Assembly (NCBI RefSeq): GCF_030344915.1
Contig: NZ_CP128233.1
Location: 1,426,001-1,490,000, forward strand
From: Neopusillimonas aromaticivorans
GTDB lineage: Bacteria; Pseudomonadota; Gammaproteobacteria; Burkholderiales; Burkholderiaceae_B
Length of the DNA stretch: 64,000 nt
Direction of reading: 5' to 3'
Shown in pieces: positions 1 to 9,612 of the stretch. Each line of letters begins with the position of its first letter. Within the stretch, counting starts at the first letter, position 1. The notes under the pieces were generated by a model. The model did not search any database and was not told where the DNA came from. It was given only the letters and a program-made list of their open reading frames with translations. The translations under genes were made by a program, and so were the position numbers.

Positions 1-1160
1 CCACCCGCGAACTCACGGCCCAGGTCGAAGAGTCGGTGCAGGTTTACGGCAAGCACACCAGTTTGCGCTCGATGGTGATGTTCGGCGGGGTCAACATCAA
101 CCCGCAAATTTCGGCACTGCGCAAGCCCATTGACATCCTGGTCGCCACGCCAGGCCGCCTGCTTGATCACGCCCAGCAGAAAACCATCGACCTTTCCGGG
201 GTTGAAATTCTGGTTCTGGACGAAGCCGACCGCATGCTTGACATGGGCTTCATCCGCGATATTCGCAAGGTCCTGGCCATGCTGCCCAAGAGCCGCCAGA
301 ACCTGCTGTTTTCGGCCACATTTTCAGACGAAATCCGCGAACTGGCCAAAGGCGTATTGCACGACCCGCAAGAAATCTCGGTAGCCCGACGCAACACCGC
401 TTCTGAACTGGTTGACCAAAGCGTGGTCCTGACCGAGCAGTCGCACAAGCGCGACCTGCTCAGCCACATCATTCGTGAAAGCGGCTGGCATCAGGTGCTG
501 GTCTTTACACGCACCAAGCATGGCGCGAACCGCCTGGCCGAGAAGCTCGTCAAAGACGGGTTATCAGCTGCTGCCATCCACGGCAACAAAAGTCAGGCCG
601 CACGCACCCGTGCCCTGGCCGGCTTCAAAGACGGCAAGGTTGCGGTACTGGTCGCCACCGACATCGCCGCACGTGGCATCGACATTGACAACCTGCCTCA
701 CGTGGTCAATTTCGAACTGCCCAACGTGCCTGAAGATTACGTTCACCGCATCGGCCGTACCGGTCGTGCCGGCAGCGAAGGCTCCGCCTTGTCACTGGTC
801 GACAAGACCGAGATCAAACTGCTCGGGGCCATTGAAAAGCTGATTCGCCGCCCCATCGAACGCACCACCATCGATGGCTGGAACCCCGGCATGGTCAAGC
901 CCGACACCACCCCCGAACGGCCACCGCGCCCGACGCACGGCCGCTCGGGTCGCCCCGGCAATGCGCCGCGCAGCGGCGCGGCCGGGCAGGGCGCAGGTCG
1001 CTCGGGTGCACCACGTCCTGCAGGCGATCGCAGCGGTCATGACGGTCGTCGCCCGGACGGACGCAGCGCCTCGGGCCGAAATGGCGGGGGCCGCTCAAAC
1101 CCGGCACGCACGCGCCACGACGGCGGCGCCGCTCGCAGCAACACGGCCAGCCAGGCCTGA
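1..1160 (+). CDS. rhlE: ATP-dependent RNA helicase RhlE, 5' end outside window
   Basis: DEAD-box RNA helicase that unwinds RNA duplexes in the cytoplasm, with known roles in ribosome maturation and RNA decay. The frame is open from base 3 and the start lies outside the window. About 385 residues are visible, beginning at motif Ia (TRELTAQ). Motif II is LDEADRMLDMGF near visible residue 73, motif III is SAT near 104, and the helicase C-lobe shows ATDIAARGIDIDN and HRIGRTGRAG. The last ~90 residues are a Gly/Arg/Pro/Ser-rich basic tail, usual in RhlE and thought to bind RNA. The gene is intact where visible and is followed by a strong terminator. RhlE is preferred to other DEAD-box paralogues because of the FGGVNINPQ and RRNTASELVDQ segments. 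Confidence 0.95.
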   Translation, partial: TRELTAQVEESVQVYGKHTSLRSMVMFGGVNINPQISALRKPIDILVATPGRLLDHAQQKTIDLSGVEILVLDEADRMLDMGFIRDIRKVLAMLPKSRQNLLFSATFSDEIRELAKGVLHDPQEISVARRNTASELVDQSVVLTEQSHKRDLLSHIIRESGWHQVLVFTRTKHGANRLAEKLVKDGLSAAAIHGNKSQAARTRALAGFKDGKVAVLVATDIAARGIDIDNLPHVVNFELPNVPEDYVHRIGRTGRAGSEGSALSLVDKTEIKLLGAIEKLIRRPIERTTIDGWNPGMVKPDTTPERPPRPTHGRSGRPGNAPRSGAAGQGAGRSGAPRPAGDRSGHDGRRPDGRSASGRNGGGRSNPARTRHDGGAARSNTASQA

Positions 1161-1187
1161 CCCGGCCGTTCTGCATCACCCCTATGG

Positions 1188-1216
1188 AAAACCCCGTGTC
1201 ACTACGGGGTTTTCTT
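1188..1216 (+). terminator. Rho-independent terminator of rhlE
   Basis: A 10-bp perfect stem (AAAACCCCGT / ACGGGGTTTT) with a 6-base loop, followed by CTTT, 28 bases after the rhlE stop. The A-rich 5' arm means it could also act on the opposite strand. Confidence 0.85.
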
Positions 1217-1241
1217 TGGGCGTCGGTGCTAGAGCTGGGGC

Positions 1242-1520
1242 ATGTCAACGGACAAAATCCGGCCTTGCCGTGCACGGAATCCGACGCCGAACAGCAGCAG
1301 CGGCTCTCCAAATACGAAGCTAATCTGCGCATGGCGCGGCGGCGGTGTCTGGCCCATCGAAGTGGATGCCGGGCAACTGGAATCGGCCATTCTGAACCTG
1401 GGCATCAATGCACGCGATGCCATGCCGGATGGCGGCAAACTGACGATAGAAACGGCCAACGCCCATCTCGATGACAACTATGCCAGCCAGCATCACGAGG
1501 TCACCGCCGGCCAATACTTG
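1242..1520 (+). pseudogene. Hybrid histidine kinase remnant (start of HATPase domain)
   Basis: This frame contains an N-box of a sensor kinase ATPase domain: GQLESAILNLGINARDAMPD followed by GGKLTIETANAHLDD and EVTAGQYL. That order is typical of PAS-containing hybrid kinases. The sensory and HisKA parts are missing on the left, where the rhlE terminator lies directly upstream. Kinase similarity stops at about base 1517-1520, where the IS200/IS605 end begins. The piece at 3282-3365 looks like the C-terminus of the same class of protein. No functional product is expected. Confidence 0.75.
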
Positions 1521-1700
1521 ACATCCTCCCCGGCCTAAAGGCCGGAGATTCCTACGGCGCTCAGTGGAGGCATTGAGCCGCCCCTGAGTCGCTTCGGTGG
1601 GTTCCTGCTGCTGGCGGCATTACTGCACCGCTCACTTCACAGGCGAACCGGGCGTGCCCCGCCCTTAAAACATTGATCGCGCCAACCACGTCGGCGTTTT
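1518..1700 (-). ncRNA. Candidate omega RNA (reRNA) of the TnpB nuclease
   Basis: In characterised IS200/IS605 elements the guide RNA of TnpB overlaps the tnpB 3' end and runs through RE, with the guide segment taken from the flanking DNA. Here that places the scaffold on the minus strand from within the last ~140 bases of tnpB (stop at 1561) to about 1518. The guide would then be read from kinase-remnant DNA below 1518. The only direct evidence is position plus the RE hairpin; the 5' boundary is a guess. Confidence 0.45.
1526..1549. repeat. Subterminal hairpin at the tnpB-side (RE) end of the IS
   Basis: Inverted repeat CCGGCC-TAAA-GGCCGG (1530-1545) with flanking CTCC/GGAG pairing. This is the structured end that the Y1 transposase TnpA recognises in IS200/IS605 elements. 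On the minus strand it also lies at the 3' end of the tnpB transcript, where the guide scaffold is expected. Confidence 0.7.
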
Positions 1701-2781
1701 CCTCGAAACCGCATTCAACGCACAAGAATTGCGCCTGTGTTTTCCGGTTGTCCGCCGAGACATGGCCGCAGCACGGACAGGTGCGGCTCGTGTTCTGCGG
1801 CGGCACGGCGACGAGCCATGCGCCTCTCCAGGCCAGCTTGTAGTCCAATTGGCGGCGGAACTCAAACCAGCCTTGATCGAGGATGGACTTGTTCAGGCCG
1901 GACTTAGCCCGAACGTTTTTCCCCGGCGTTTCGGTGCTGCCTGCCGCCGACCTGGACATATTCCGTACCTGCAAGTCCTCAATACACACCATCGCGTGGT
2001 TTTGGCTGATCGCGGTCGAGGTCTTGTGTAGGAAGTCGCGGCGGGCATTGCCGATGCGGGAATGAATACGCTGGACGCGGGCTTTCGCCTTCTTCCAGTT
2101 GTTGCTGAACTTCGTCTTGCGGCTCATCGCCTGTTGCGCCTTGCGCAAAGCAGCCTCATGCCGCTTGAAGCTGTGAAGCGGCGCGTAGAACGCGCCGTCC
2201 GAGAGGGTGACGAAGCGGGTAATGCCCATGTCGATACCGACCGCCCCACCTTGCGCAATGGGTTGCTCAACCTCGCGCTCCGTCTGAATACTCACGAACC
2301 ACTTGCCGCCCGACTGGCTCACGGTGACGTTCTTCACCACGCCCAACACCCCGCGACTGTTGCGATAGCGCAGCCAGCCCAGCTTTGGCAGAAACAGGCG
2401 GTTGTTGCCATGATCGAGCTTGATCTGTTTTGGGTCGGGATAGCGGAAGCTATCCGACTGGCCCTTCTTCTTGAAGCGCGGGAAGTCCGCCCGCTTAGCG
2501 AAGAAGTTGGTATAGGCCCGCTCCAAATCCTTGAGCGTCTGCTGCAACGGATGCACGGGCGCATCGGCCAGCCATGCGGTTTCCGCGCTATTGCGCCACT
2601 CGGTGAGTAGCTTGCACAGACCCGCATAGCCGAGCTTCTTCTCGCCCTGCTCGTAGCGCTCTTTCTGCAACGCCAGCGCCTTGTTGTAGACGAACCGGCA
2701 CGAGCCAGCGAAGCGGCGCATTTGCCGCTCTTGCTGGCCGTCTGGCATCAGTTCGTACTTGTAGGCTTGAAGTAGTTGCAT
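1561..2781 (-). CDS. tnpB: TnpB (OrfB) RNA-guided nuclease of IS200/IS605
   Basis: 406 residues, full length for TnpB. This family encodes RuvC-type, RNA-guided DNA endonucleases that help the element persist at its donor site. The helix-turn-helix-rich N-terminus starts QAYKYELMPDGQQ. RuvC-I is GIDMGITRFVTLS with Asp near residue 184, and RuvC-II is CIEDLQVRNMS with its Glu. The zinc ribbon is CPCCGHVS...CVECG near 335-360, and RuvC-III is NADVVGAINVLRAG with its Asp. All catalytic acids and the four zinc cysteines are present with no frame break, so the protein looks functional. It is divergent from tnpA, with starts 22 bases apart. Confidence 0.93.
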   Translation of the reverse strand: MQLLQAYKYELMPDGQQERQMRRFAGSCRFVYNKALALQKERYEQGEKKLGYAGLCKLLTEWRNSAETAWLADAPVHPLQQTLKDLERAYTNFFAKRADFPRFKKKGQSDSFRYPDPKQIKLDHGNNRLFLPKLGWLRYRNSRGVLGVVKNVTVSQSGGKWFVSIQTEREVEQPIAQGGAVGIDMGITRFVTLSDGAFYAPLHSFKRHEAALRKAQQAMSRKTKFSNNWKKAKARVQRIHSRIGNARRDFLHKTSTAISQNHAMVCIEDLQVRNMSRSAAGSTETPGKNVRAKSGLNKSILDQGWFEFRRQLDYKLAWRGAWLVAVPPQNTSRTCPCCGHVSADNRKTQAQFLCVECGFEENADVVGAINVLRAGHARFACEVSGAVMPPAAGTHRSDSGAAQCLH

Positions 2782-2803
2782 GGCTTAATCATACTCTTGG
2801 TCT

Positions 2804-3217
2804 ATGAGCGATGACAACGAAATTAGACATGGACGGCACTGCGTTTTCAAGATGCACGTTCACTTGGTCTTTGTGGCGAAATATCGCCGCAGAGTGTTCG
2901 ATGGCGACGCCATCAGTCGGCTGCGTACCATCTTCGCTAAGGTCTGCGCCGATTTCGAGGCGCAACTGATCGAGATGGACGGCGAGGACGATCACGTCCA
3001 CCTATTAGTGGAGTATCCGCCGAAGGTAGCCGTCTCCAACCTCGTGAACAGTCTCAAAGGCGTGTCCAGCCGCCTGCTCCGCAAAGAGCGGCCAGACATC
3101 CAGAAGCGCTATTGGAAAGGCGTGCTGTGGTCGCCGTCCTACTTCGCCTCCAGTTGTGGCGGTGCGCCGATTTCCATCGTGCGGCAGTACATCGAACAAC
3201 AGAAGACACCTCACTGA
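2804..3217 (+). CDS. tnpA: IS200-like Y1 transposase TnpA
   Basis: A 137-residue HUH/Y1 transposase, which catalyses single-strand excision and insertion of the element. The HUH metal motif is HVHLLVEYP near residue 65. The nucleophile is probably the Tyr in RQYIEQQ near residue 129, in the usual C-terminal helix. Full length for the family and unbroken. With tnpB also intact and both ends structured, the element may still be mobile. Confidence 0.92.
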   Translation: MSDDNEIRHGRHCVFKMHVHLVFVAKYRRRVFDGDAISRLRTIFAKVCADFEAQLIEMDGEDDHVHLLVEYPPKVAVSNLVNSLKGVSSRLLRKERPDIQKRYWKGVLWSPSYFASSCGGAPISIVRQYIEQQKTPH

Positions 3218-3224
3218 AACCCAA

Positions 3225-3272
3225 GGACGGCTACGCCGTCCGCGCTATCCTTCCCCGCCCTGAACGGCGGGG
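3225..3272. repeat. Two hairpins at the tnpA-side (LE) end of the IS
   Basis: Perfect 7-bp stems GGACGGC-TAC-GCCGTCC (3225-3241) and CCCCGCC-CTGAAC-GGCGGGG (3253-3272), just after the tnpA stop. The outer one resembles the TnpA-binding hairpin of IS200/IS605 ends. Confidence 0.65.
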
Positions 3273-3281
3273 CTTGTCGCG

Positions 3282-3365
3282 CACTGGGTCAACCTGCTCA
3301 GCAAGCCCTACCGACGCAACGAACTGGCCAACAAAGTACGCAAAGTCCTTGATGAGATTGGCTGA
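3282..3365 (+). pseudogene. Receiver-domain C-terminus remnant of a hybrid kinase
   Basis: After the IS, a frame that does not belong to the downstream gene reads LLSKPYRRNELANKVRKVL and stops at 3363-3365. This is the final loop and helix of a response-regulator receiver domain (invariant Lys-Pro) as found at the end of hybrid kinases. Together with 1242-1520 it suggests one hybrid kinase gene whose middle (rest of the ATPase plus most of the receiver, roughly 200 residues) was lost around the IS. Confidence 0.65.
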
Positions 3366-3405
3366 CAGGGTACACTGCCTGCACAGTACCCTCACACGCC
3401 TTAGC

Positions 3406-6051
3406 ATGAGCACCACACTTCCTCCCATTCCCGCGAACGATGCCGCTCGCGTAGCCGCACTGCACGAACTCGGCATTCTCGACACCCCCGATGATGACAG
3501 CTTCGACAACCTGACCCGGCTGGCTGCCGGTTTGTTCGACGTACCCATTGCCCTGGTGTCACTGGTAGACAGCAACCGCCAATGGTTCAAATCTTCTTAT
3601 GGTTTGTGCGTCAGCCAGACACCACGTGATGTGTCGTTCTGTGCCTACGTGATCAACACGGGCGACATGCTGCTGATTGAAGACGCGTCGCAAGACGCAC
3701 GCTTTTCGCAGAACCCGCTGGTCATTGGCGAACCGCATATCCGCTTTTACGCTGGCGCACCCTTGCGTTCGAACAGCGGTTTCATTCTGGGCACGTTGTG
3801 CCTGATCGACACCACACCTCGGATACTTTCATCCACACAACAACAGCACCTCGAGCTGCTGGCCCGACAAGTTGAACAACTCATCCAGATGCACTACCAA
3901 ACCCGGGCACTGGAAGATGAAATTGCCCGGACCAACGTCGTCAGCGCACGCTACGAGGCCATCATCAAAGGCGCTGCGGCCGGCATTGTGCGCATTAATG
4001 GCAAAGGCCGCATCATCGAGGTCAACCGCTTTGTCTGCACCATGCTGGGCTACAGCGAAAACGAGCTGATCGGGCAAAACGTAAAAATGCTGATGCCGGC
4101 ACGGTGGGCCACCGACCACGACAATTACCTGGCCGCCTACCAGCGCACCGGCCATGCCAAAGTCATCGGTACCGGGCGTGAAGTCGATGCCCAGCACCGG
4201 AATGGCGACACCATTCCGGTACATCTGGCCATCAGTGAAGTGGCCCTGGGCGCCGGTGCCGATAACCATGACGAGCGCCAGTTCATCGGCATTCTGTCCG
4301 ACCTGCGCGACATCCGTGCCGCCCGTGAACGTGAGCGTCAGGAACGCCAGTTGCTCGAACTGTTACATCGCGGCCTGACCGACTACCACGCCCTGGTTTC
4401 GGGCAACACGCTCTGGGTGTTCCTGAAGCAGGCACTGCGCAACCTGACCGGCAGCGAATACGCCCTGATCGGCGAAGTCATCGAGAACGACACCGATGAG
4501 CCCACCCTGAAAATTCACGCCATCACCGATCTGTCCTGGAGCGACGAATCGCGCGACCTGATGCGCAAACTGGTGGAGGGCGACCTGATGCTCAGCAACG
4601 CAGACAGCATGCTAGGGCGCGTTTTCGCCCAGGGTGAAACCATTATCAGCGACAACGTCATGGTTGATGCAAGGGGCGGGCACTTGCCCCCGGGCACCCG
4701 CATCTGACCAGCCTGCTGGCCGTCCCCATCACCGATCGGGGCAAGGTCATCGGCATGTATGCCCTGGCCAATGCCCCGCAGGGCTACGACGAAAGCGTGG
4801 TTGAATGGCTCAAACCGTTCACCTCGACCTGTGCCTTGCTGATCAACCTGTACCGGCAAATGAACGAACAACGGCGCTTGCTCGAGACGGTGCAGCACTC
4901 CAAAGAGCAGGCCGAACGCGCCAGCCAGGCCAAGACCGACTTCCTGTCATCCATGAGCCACGAGCTGCGTACGCCGCTGAACGCCATCCTGGGGTTTGCC
5001 CAACTGCTGCAAAACAGCCGCCAGCCCTTGCCCGAACGCCCCCAGCGCCAGGTGGAACAAATCATTCGCAGCGGCCGCCATCTGCTCAGCCTGATCAACG
5101 AAGTACTTGACCTGGCCCGTATCGAGTCGGGCAAGATGTCGCTTTCTGTCGAGCCCATACAGGTCCAGGAAGTCATCCATGACGCGCTTGATCTGGTGCG
5201 CCCCTGGCCGCCCAGAACACCATTTACCTTGACGCCCCGGAAAGCGGCCAGCACCAGGCCCACGTCATGGGTGACTACACCCGCGTCAAGCAGATCCTGA
5301 TCAACCTGCTCAACAATGCCATCAAGTACAACCGGCCGGGTGGTTCGGTATCGTTGCGCTATGACATCCGTCCTTCCGGTTACCGTATCAGCGTACGCGA
5401 TACCGGCATCGGTATTCCGGCCGACCGCCAAGGCGAACTGTTCCAGCCCTTCAACCGGCTCGGCGCCGAATCCGGCGGCATTGAAGGCACGGGCGTCGGC
5501 CTGGCCCTGACACGCAAACTGGTCCTGCTGATGAACGGCAGCATCGGCGTCAGCAGCGAACAAGGCCAAGGCAGCGAATTCTGGTTTGAACTGCCCCTGG
5601 CCCATGCCCCCGAGCCCATGGCTGACCCTGCAACCACCGTTCATGCCGGCGCAACGCCCGCCGCCTCACCGGCACACCACACTGTGCTCTACATCGAAGA
5701 CAACCCGGCCAACCAGCGTCTGATGCAAGAGCTGTTTGACGATATTGACGACGTGAAGCTGGTTTGCGCACACACCGCCGAACTGGGTATCGAACTGGCG
5801 TGCTCCGACCCGCCCGATCTGATCCTCATGGACATCGACCTGCCCGGCATGAACGGATTTTCAGCACAGAAACTGCTCCGTCAGAACCCCTGACCTCCGG
5901 CATCCCTGTCGTTGGCATCTCGGCAGACGCCTCATCGCTCAATGTGCGCAAAGCGCGTGAAGCGGGGTTCAAAGACTACATCACCAAGCCGTTCGATCTG
6001 GCCGCACTGGTACAGCGCATCAGTGAGTTGCTCCAGGAATCTGCCACATGA
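3406..6051 (+). CDS. Hybrid sensor histidine kinase GAF-PAS-GAF-HisKA-HATPase-REC (three frame breaks)
   Basis: A predicted cytoplasmic sensor kinase of 882 residues once repaired. An N-terminal GAF (about 20-165) is followed by a PAS (about 180-300, GRIIEVNRF and MLGYSENELIG) and a second GAF to about 490. HisKA carries SHELRTPLN near residue 517. The ATPase domain shows NLLNNAIKYN, DTGIGIP and GTGVGLAL. The C-terminal receiver has phospho-acceptor Asp in LILMDIDLP near 808 and the Lys in YITKPFD. No membrane segment is seen. Frame breaks near 4690, 5205 and 5885 each need one base back in a C- or G-run. ATG 3406 precedes the first GAF. Its stop overlaps the next start by ATGA, so it is probably translationally coupled to its regulator. 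Confidence 0.85.
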
Positions 6052-7828
6052 CCGCCATCGTTCCGCTGCACACCGACGCCGATATCCTGATCGTCGATGA
6101 CAACCCGGCCAACTGCGACTTGCTCGACGCACTGCTGGAAGATGCCGGCTATGAGCGACGCCAGATCATGACAGACCCTCGCCTTGTGTTGCCACGCGTT
6201 GCGCAACAGCGCCCGGATCTGATCCTGCTGGATGTCCGCATGCCGCACATGACCGGCTTTCAGGTATTGCAGGCGCTGAACGACGCACACGGCGATGATG
6301 CGTCCGCCGTCATCATTCTCACCGCCCAGACCGACGACGACACCCGCTACCAGGCCCTGGCACTGGGGTGCGGGATTTCCTGACCAAACCGTTTGACCAG
6401 ACCGAAGTCCTGCAGCGCATCCGCAATACGCTTGAGCTGCAACGGCTCATGCGCGAGCGGTCCGAACGGGCCTCGCTGCTCGAAACACTGGTCCATGAGC
6501 GCACGCAAGAACTCGAACGCCGCTCACGGCAAGATCCGCAAACCGGTTTGCCCAACCGCATTGCCCTGCTCGAAGCGCTCGAACAGCGCCTGCAGGCCGG
6601 CATCGATACCGGGGTTTTTTCATGGCGCTTGACGGGGTGGATGACGTCGCCCGCTTGCACGGGTTTACCACCGCCGATCTACTGGCAGGCGCATTGGCTG
6701 ACCGCCTGCGCGCTGTCGTCTCCGACAGCAATGCGGTGCTGGGCGTCTGGAACAGCACCGAATGGGTCGTTGTCTGTGACAGTACCATCGATGACAAAAC
6801 CATCGGAGCCCTGGCCGACCGGCTGCTGCACAGCTTTGCGACGCCTTTCGACATTGACGGCATGTCCCTGCACCTGGCCGTTCGCATGGGGGTGAGCGCC
6901 AGCCTGCCGGAACGGCATGCCGAACAGCTGGTCCGCATGGCCGCATTGGCGCTGCCCAAAGCGCTTGGGGTATGGCAAGGCTACAACCACGATCTGGAAA
7001 ACGCCTTGCAGCGACGCACCCACATGCGCGCAGCCTTGCGCAGGGCGGCTGACCGGCGTGAACTGTACCTGGTCTACCAACCCAAGGTTGATCTGATCCA
7101 GCAACGGATCATCGGTGCCGAGGCCCTCATGCGCTGGCAAAGCCCCGAGTTCGGGGCGGTTTCCCCGGCAGAGTTCATCCCCTGGCCGAATCCAGCGGCC
7201 TGATCGTACGGCTTGGTCTCTGGGTCTTCGAAGAGGCCGTCCGCCAGCTGGCCACCTGGCGCGAACAGGGATTGGTCGACGCGGCCTTTGGGGTGGCCAT
7301 CAACGTCGCCGCCGAACAACTGGCCCAAAAGATTTTGCGCAGGTGCTTATTGGCATCCTGGCCAACTATCGGTTACCCGCGGGTCTGATCGAGCTGGAAG
7401 TCACGGAATCAGGGCTGATGCAGGACATGCAACTGGCCATGCAACAGCTGAATGTGCTGCATCAGGCCGGGTTCCCGATTGCCATCGACGACTTTGGCAC
7501 CGGCTACTCGTCGCTGGCCTACCTGAAAACCCTGCCGGTTTCGGTGCTGAAAATTGACCGTGCTTTCATCCGCGAAGTGCATACCAGCACGCAAGACCAG
7601 CGCCTGACCGGCACCGTCATCGACATGGCTCGCCACTTCGGTTTCCGCACGGTCGCTGAAGGGGTCGAACTGTCCGAACAGCTGCACCGGCTGCAACAAA
7701 TGGGCTGCGATGTCGGTCAAGGCTACATTTTTGCGCCACCACTGAAAGAAGGGGCCTTGATCAAGCTGCTGGAAAGCGACCTTGATCATCTCTTTTCGCC
7801 TGACAGCGCAATATCTGCGAAAATCTAG
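6048..7828 (+). CDS. Response regulator REC-GGDEF(degenerate)-EAL, c-di-GMP phosphodiesterase (four frame breaks)
   Basis: About 594 residues once repaired. The receiver (1-120) has DDNPAN and phospho-acceptor Asp in LILLDVRMP. A coiled linker follows, then a GGDEF domain in which the signature is replaced by STEW, so no cyclase activity is expected. The EAL domain is canonical: AEALMRWQ, INVAAEQL, ELEVTES, DDFGTGYSSLAYLK, VAEGVE and QGYIFAPPL. It would hydrolyse c-di-GMP under control of receiver phosphorylation. Frame breaks near 6365, 6615, 7181 and 7328 each fit one base lost from a homopolymer. It overlaps the stop of the kinase upstream, which is the likely phosphodonor. Confidence 0.85.
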
Positions 7829-7910
7829 GGTTTACTCCTGTTAATGCACGCCTTTTGGTGCCACGGGGTGGTCGGCGAAACACGCCGCGCCCCGGGCCGG
7901 AACCTGCCGG

Positions 7911-9521
7911 ATGTCCAATCACACTATTGCCCATGAAGTCGCCCGCCGGCGTACCTTCGCCATCATTTCTCACCCCGACGCGGGTAAAACCACGCTGACA
8001 GAAAAGCTGCTGCTGTTCGCAGGGGCCATCCAGATCGCGGGCAGCGTCAAGGCACGCAAGGCCAGTCGTCATGCGTCTTCCGACTGGATGGAAATCGAGA
8101 AGCAACGCGGCATCTCGGTGGCCTCGTCGGTCATGCAGATGGAATACCGCGACTGCGTGATCAACCTGCTCGACACCCCGGGCCACCAGGACTTTTCCGA
8201 AGACACGTACCGGGTGCTGACGGCCGTTGACGCCGCCCTCATGGTCATTGACGCCGCCAACGGCGTCGAGCCGCAAACGATTCGTCTGCTGCAAGTCTGC
8301 CGTGCCCGGAACACGCCCATCATCACCTTCATCAACAAGCTCGACCGCGAAGTGCAAGAACCGCTGAATCTGTTGTCAGAGATCGAGTCGCACCTGGGCA
8401 TGGATGCCGTGCCGTTTTCATGGCCGGTCGGTATGGGTCGCTCGTTTGGTGGTGTCTTTGATATTCGCCGTGATCGCATGCGGGTGTTTCGCGCCGGGCA
8501 AGAACGACGCGGGGACGAAGACGAGCTGATCGAAGGGCGCAACAACCCGGAAATCGCCAAACGCTTTGGCGATGCCTTTGCCAAAGCCAATGACGAAATC
8601 GAACTGATCGAAGCGGCCGCCCCCGAGTTCGACCATGCGGCCTTTCTGGCCGGCAAACAAACGCCGGTATTTTTCGGTTCGGCCATCAACAACTTTGGTG
8701 TGCAGGAAGTGCTGGATGCGCTGGTTGACCTGGCCCCGCCGCCCGGTCCGCGCGAGGCTCTGCAACGCAGGGTGCAGCCCGACGAATCCAAGTTCAGCGG
8801 GGTAGTATTCAAGGTACAGGCCAACATGGACCCGGCCCACCGCGACCGCGTGGCGTTCGTGCGGGTCAGCTCGGGCGAGTTCAACCGGGGCATGCGGCTG
8901 AAAGTGTCACGTACCGGCAAGGAAATCCGTCCCAACAACGTGGTGTCATTTTTGTCACAGCGACGCGAATTGGTCGAACAGGCCTATGCCGGCGACGTCA
9001 TCGGCATCCCCAACCACGGCGTGCTGCACCTGGGCGACGTCCTGACCGAAGGCGAAAACCTGCAATTTACCGGGCTGCCGTTCTTTGCACCGGAACTGTT
9101 CCAGGCCGTCGAGGTCAAAGATCCTTTGCGCACCAAGCAATTGCGTACCGGCCTGACCCAGCTGGGCGAAGAGGGTGCCATTCAGGTGTTTCGCCCGATT
9201 GCGGCCGGTGGCACGCTGCTGCTGGGGGCCGTCGGGCAACTGCAGTTTGAAGTGGTGGCACACCGGCTCAAAACGGAATACGGCGTCGATGCCCGCATGA
9301 TGTCGTCCCGTTACAACCTGGCGCGCTGGATCACGGCCAAAGACCCGAAAGCCCTGCAAAAATTCATCGACAACAATACCGCCAACATTGCCTACGATGT
9401 CGTCGAGGCACCGGCGTTCCTGGCGTCGTCACAGGCGCAACTGCGGGTGGTACAAGAGCTTTACCCCGACGTCGAATTCCACGCCATGCGCGAGCACGGC
9501 GGTCAGGTCTTCAGCACGTAG
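7911..9521 (+). CDS. prfC: Peptide chain release factor 3 (RF3)
   Basis: A 536-residue translational GTPase that recycles RF1/RF2 from the ribosome after termination. Full length and unbroken. The P-loop is SHPDAGKTTLTEKLLLF near residue 20. Switch II is LLDTPGHQDFSEDTYR, and the base-specificity motif is NKLDRE. The C-terminal part has the RF3-specific QLQFEVVAHRLKTEYGV. It stands alone between the signalling pair and a hypothetical gene. Confidence 0.97.
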   Translation: MSNHTIAHEVARRRTFAIISHPDAGKTTLTEKLLLFAGAIQIAGSVKARKASRHASSDWMEIEKQRGISVASSVMQMEYRDCVINLLDTPGHQDFSEDTYRVLTAVDAALMVIDAANGVEPQTIRLLQVCRARNTPIITFINKLDREVQEPLNLLSEIESHLGMDAVPFSWPVGMGRSFGGVFDIRRDRMRVFRAGQERRGDEDELIEGRNNPEIAKRFGDAFAKANDEIELIEAAAPEFDHAAFLAGKQTPVFFGSAINNFGVQEVLDALVDLAPPPGPREALQRRVQPDESKFSGVVFKVQANMDPAHRDRVAFVRVSSGEFNRGMRLKVSRTGKEIRPNNVVSFLSQRRELVEQAYAGDVIGIPNHGVLHLGDVLTEGENLQFTGLPFFAPELFQAVEVKDPLRTKQLRTGLTQLGEEGAIQVFRPIAAGGTLLLGAVGQLQFEVVAHRLKTEYGVDARMMSSRYNLARWITAKDPKALQKFIDNNTANIAYDVVEAPAFLASSQAQLRVVQELYPDVEFHAMREHGGQVFST

Positions 9522-9576
9522 TGACCGGGTTTACGCTTTCCATGAAGTGGTCACGTGTGGTCACAACAGAACGTTT

Positions 9577-9582
9577 TATACT
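9577..9582 (+). promoter_or_regulatory. Candidate -10 element upstream of the 9613 gene
   Basis: A TATACT hexamer 31 bases before the start codon, in the only short spacer between prfC and the next gene. No convincing -35 is seen. A near-direct repeat of GTGGTCAC lies just upstream (about 9547-9562). Confidence 0.3.
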
Positions 9583-9612
9583 GCGGGTAATTTTCAGCAT
9601 TTAAGGTTACGG

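Larger units (their letters stand above)
1518..3280. mobile_element. IS200/IS605-family insertion sequence with tnpA and tnpB
   Basis: A complete-looking IS605-type element. It has divergent tnpB (minus) and tnpA (plus) separated by 22 bases, and subterminal hairpins at both ends in place of terminal inverted repeats. The tnpB-proximal end (RE) is the TTGACATCCTCCCC segment at 1518 with a hairpin at 1530-1545. The tnpA-proximal end (LE) carries hairpins at 3225-3241 and 3253-3272. These elements move as single-stranded circles and make no target duplication. Exact ends are uncertain by a few bases. Both flanks are kinase remnants. Confidence 0.85.
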
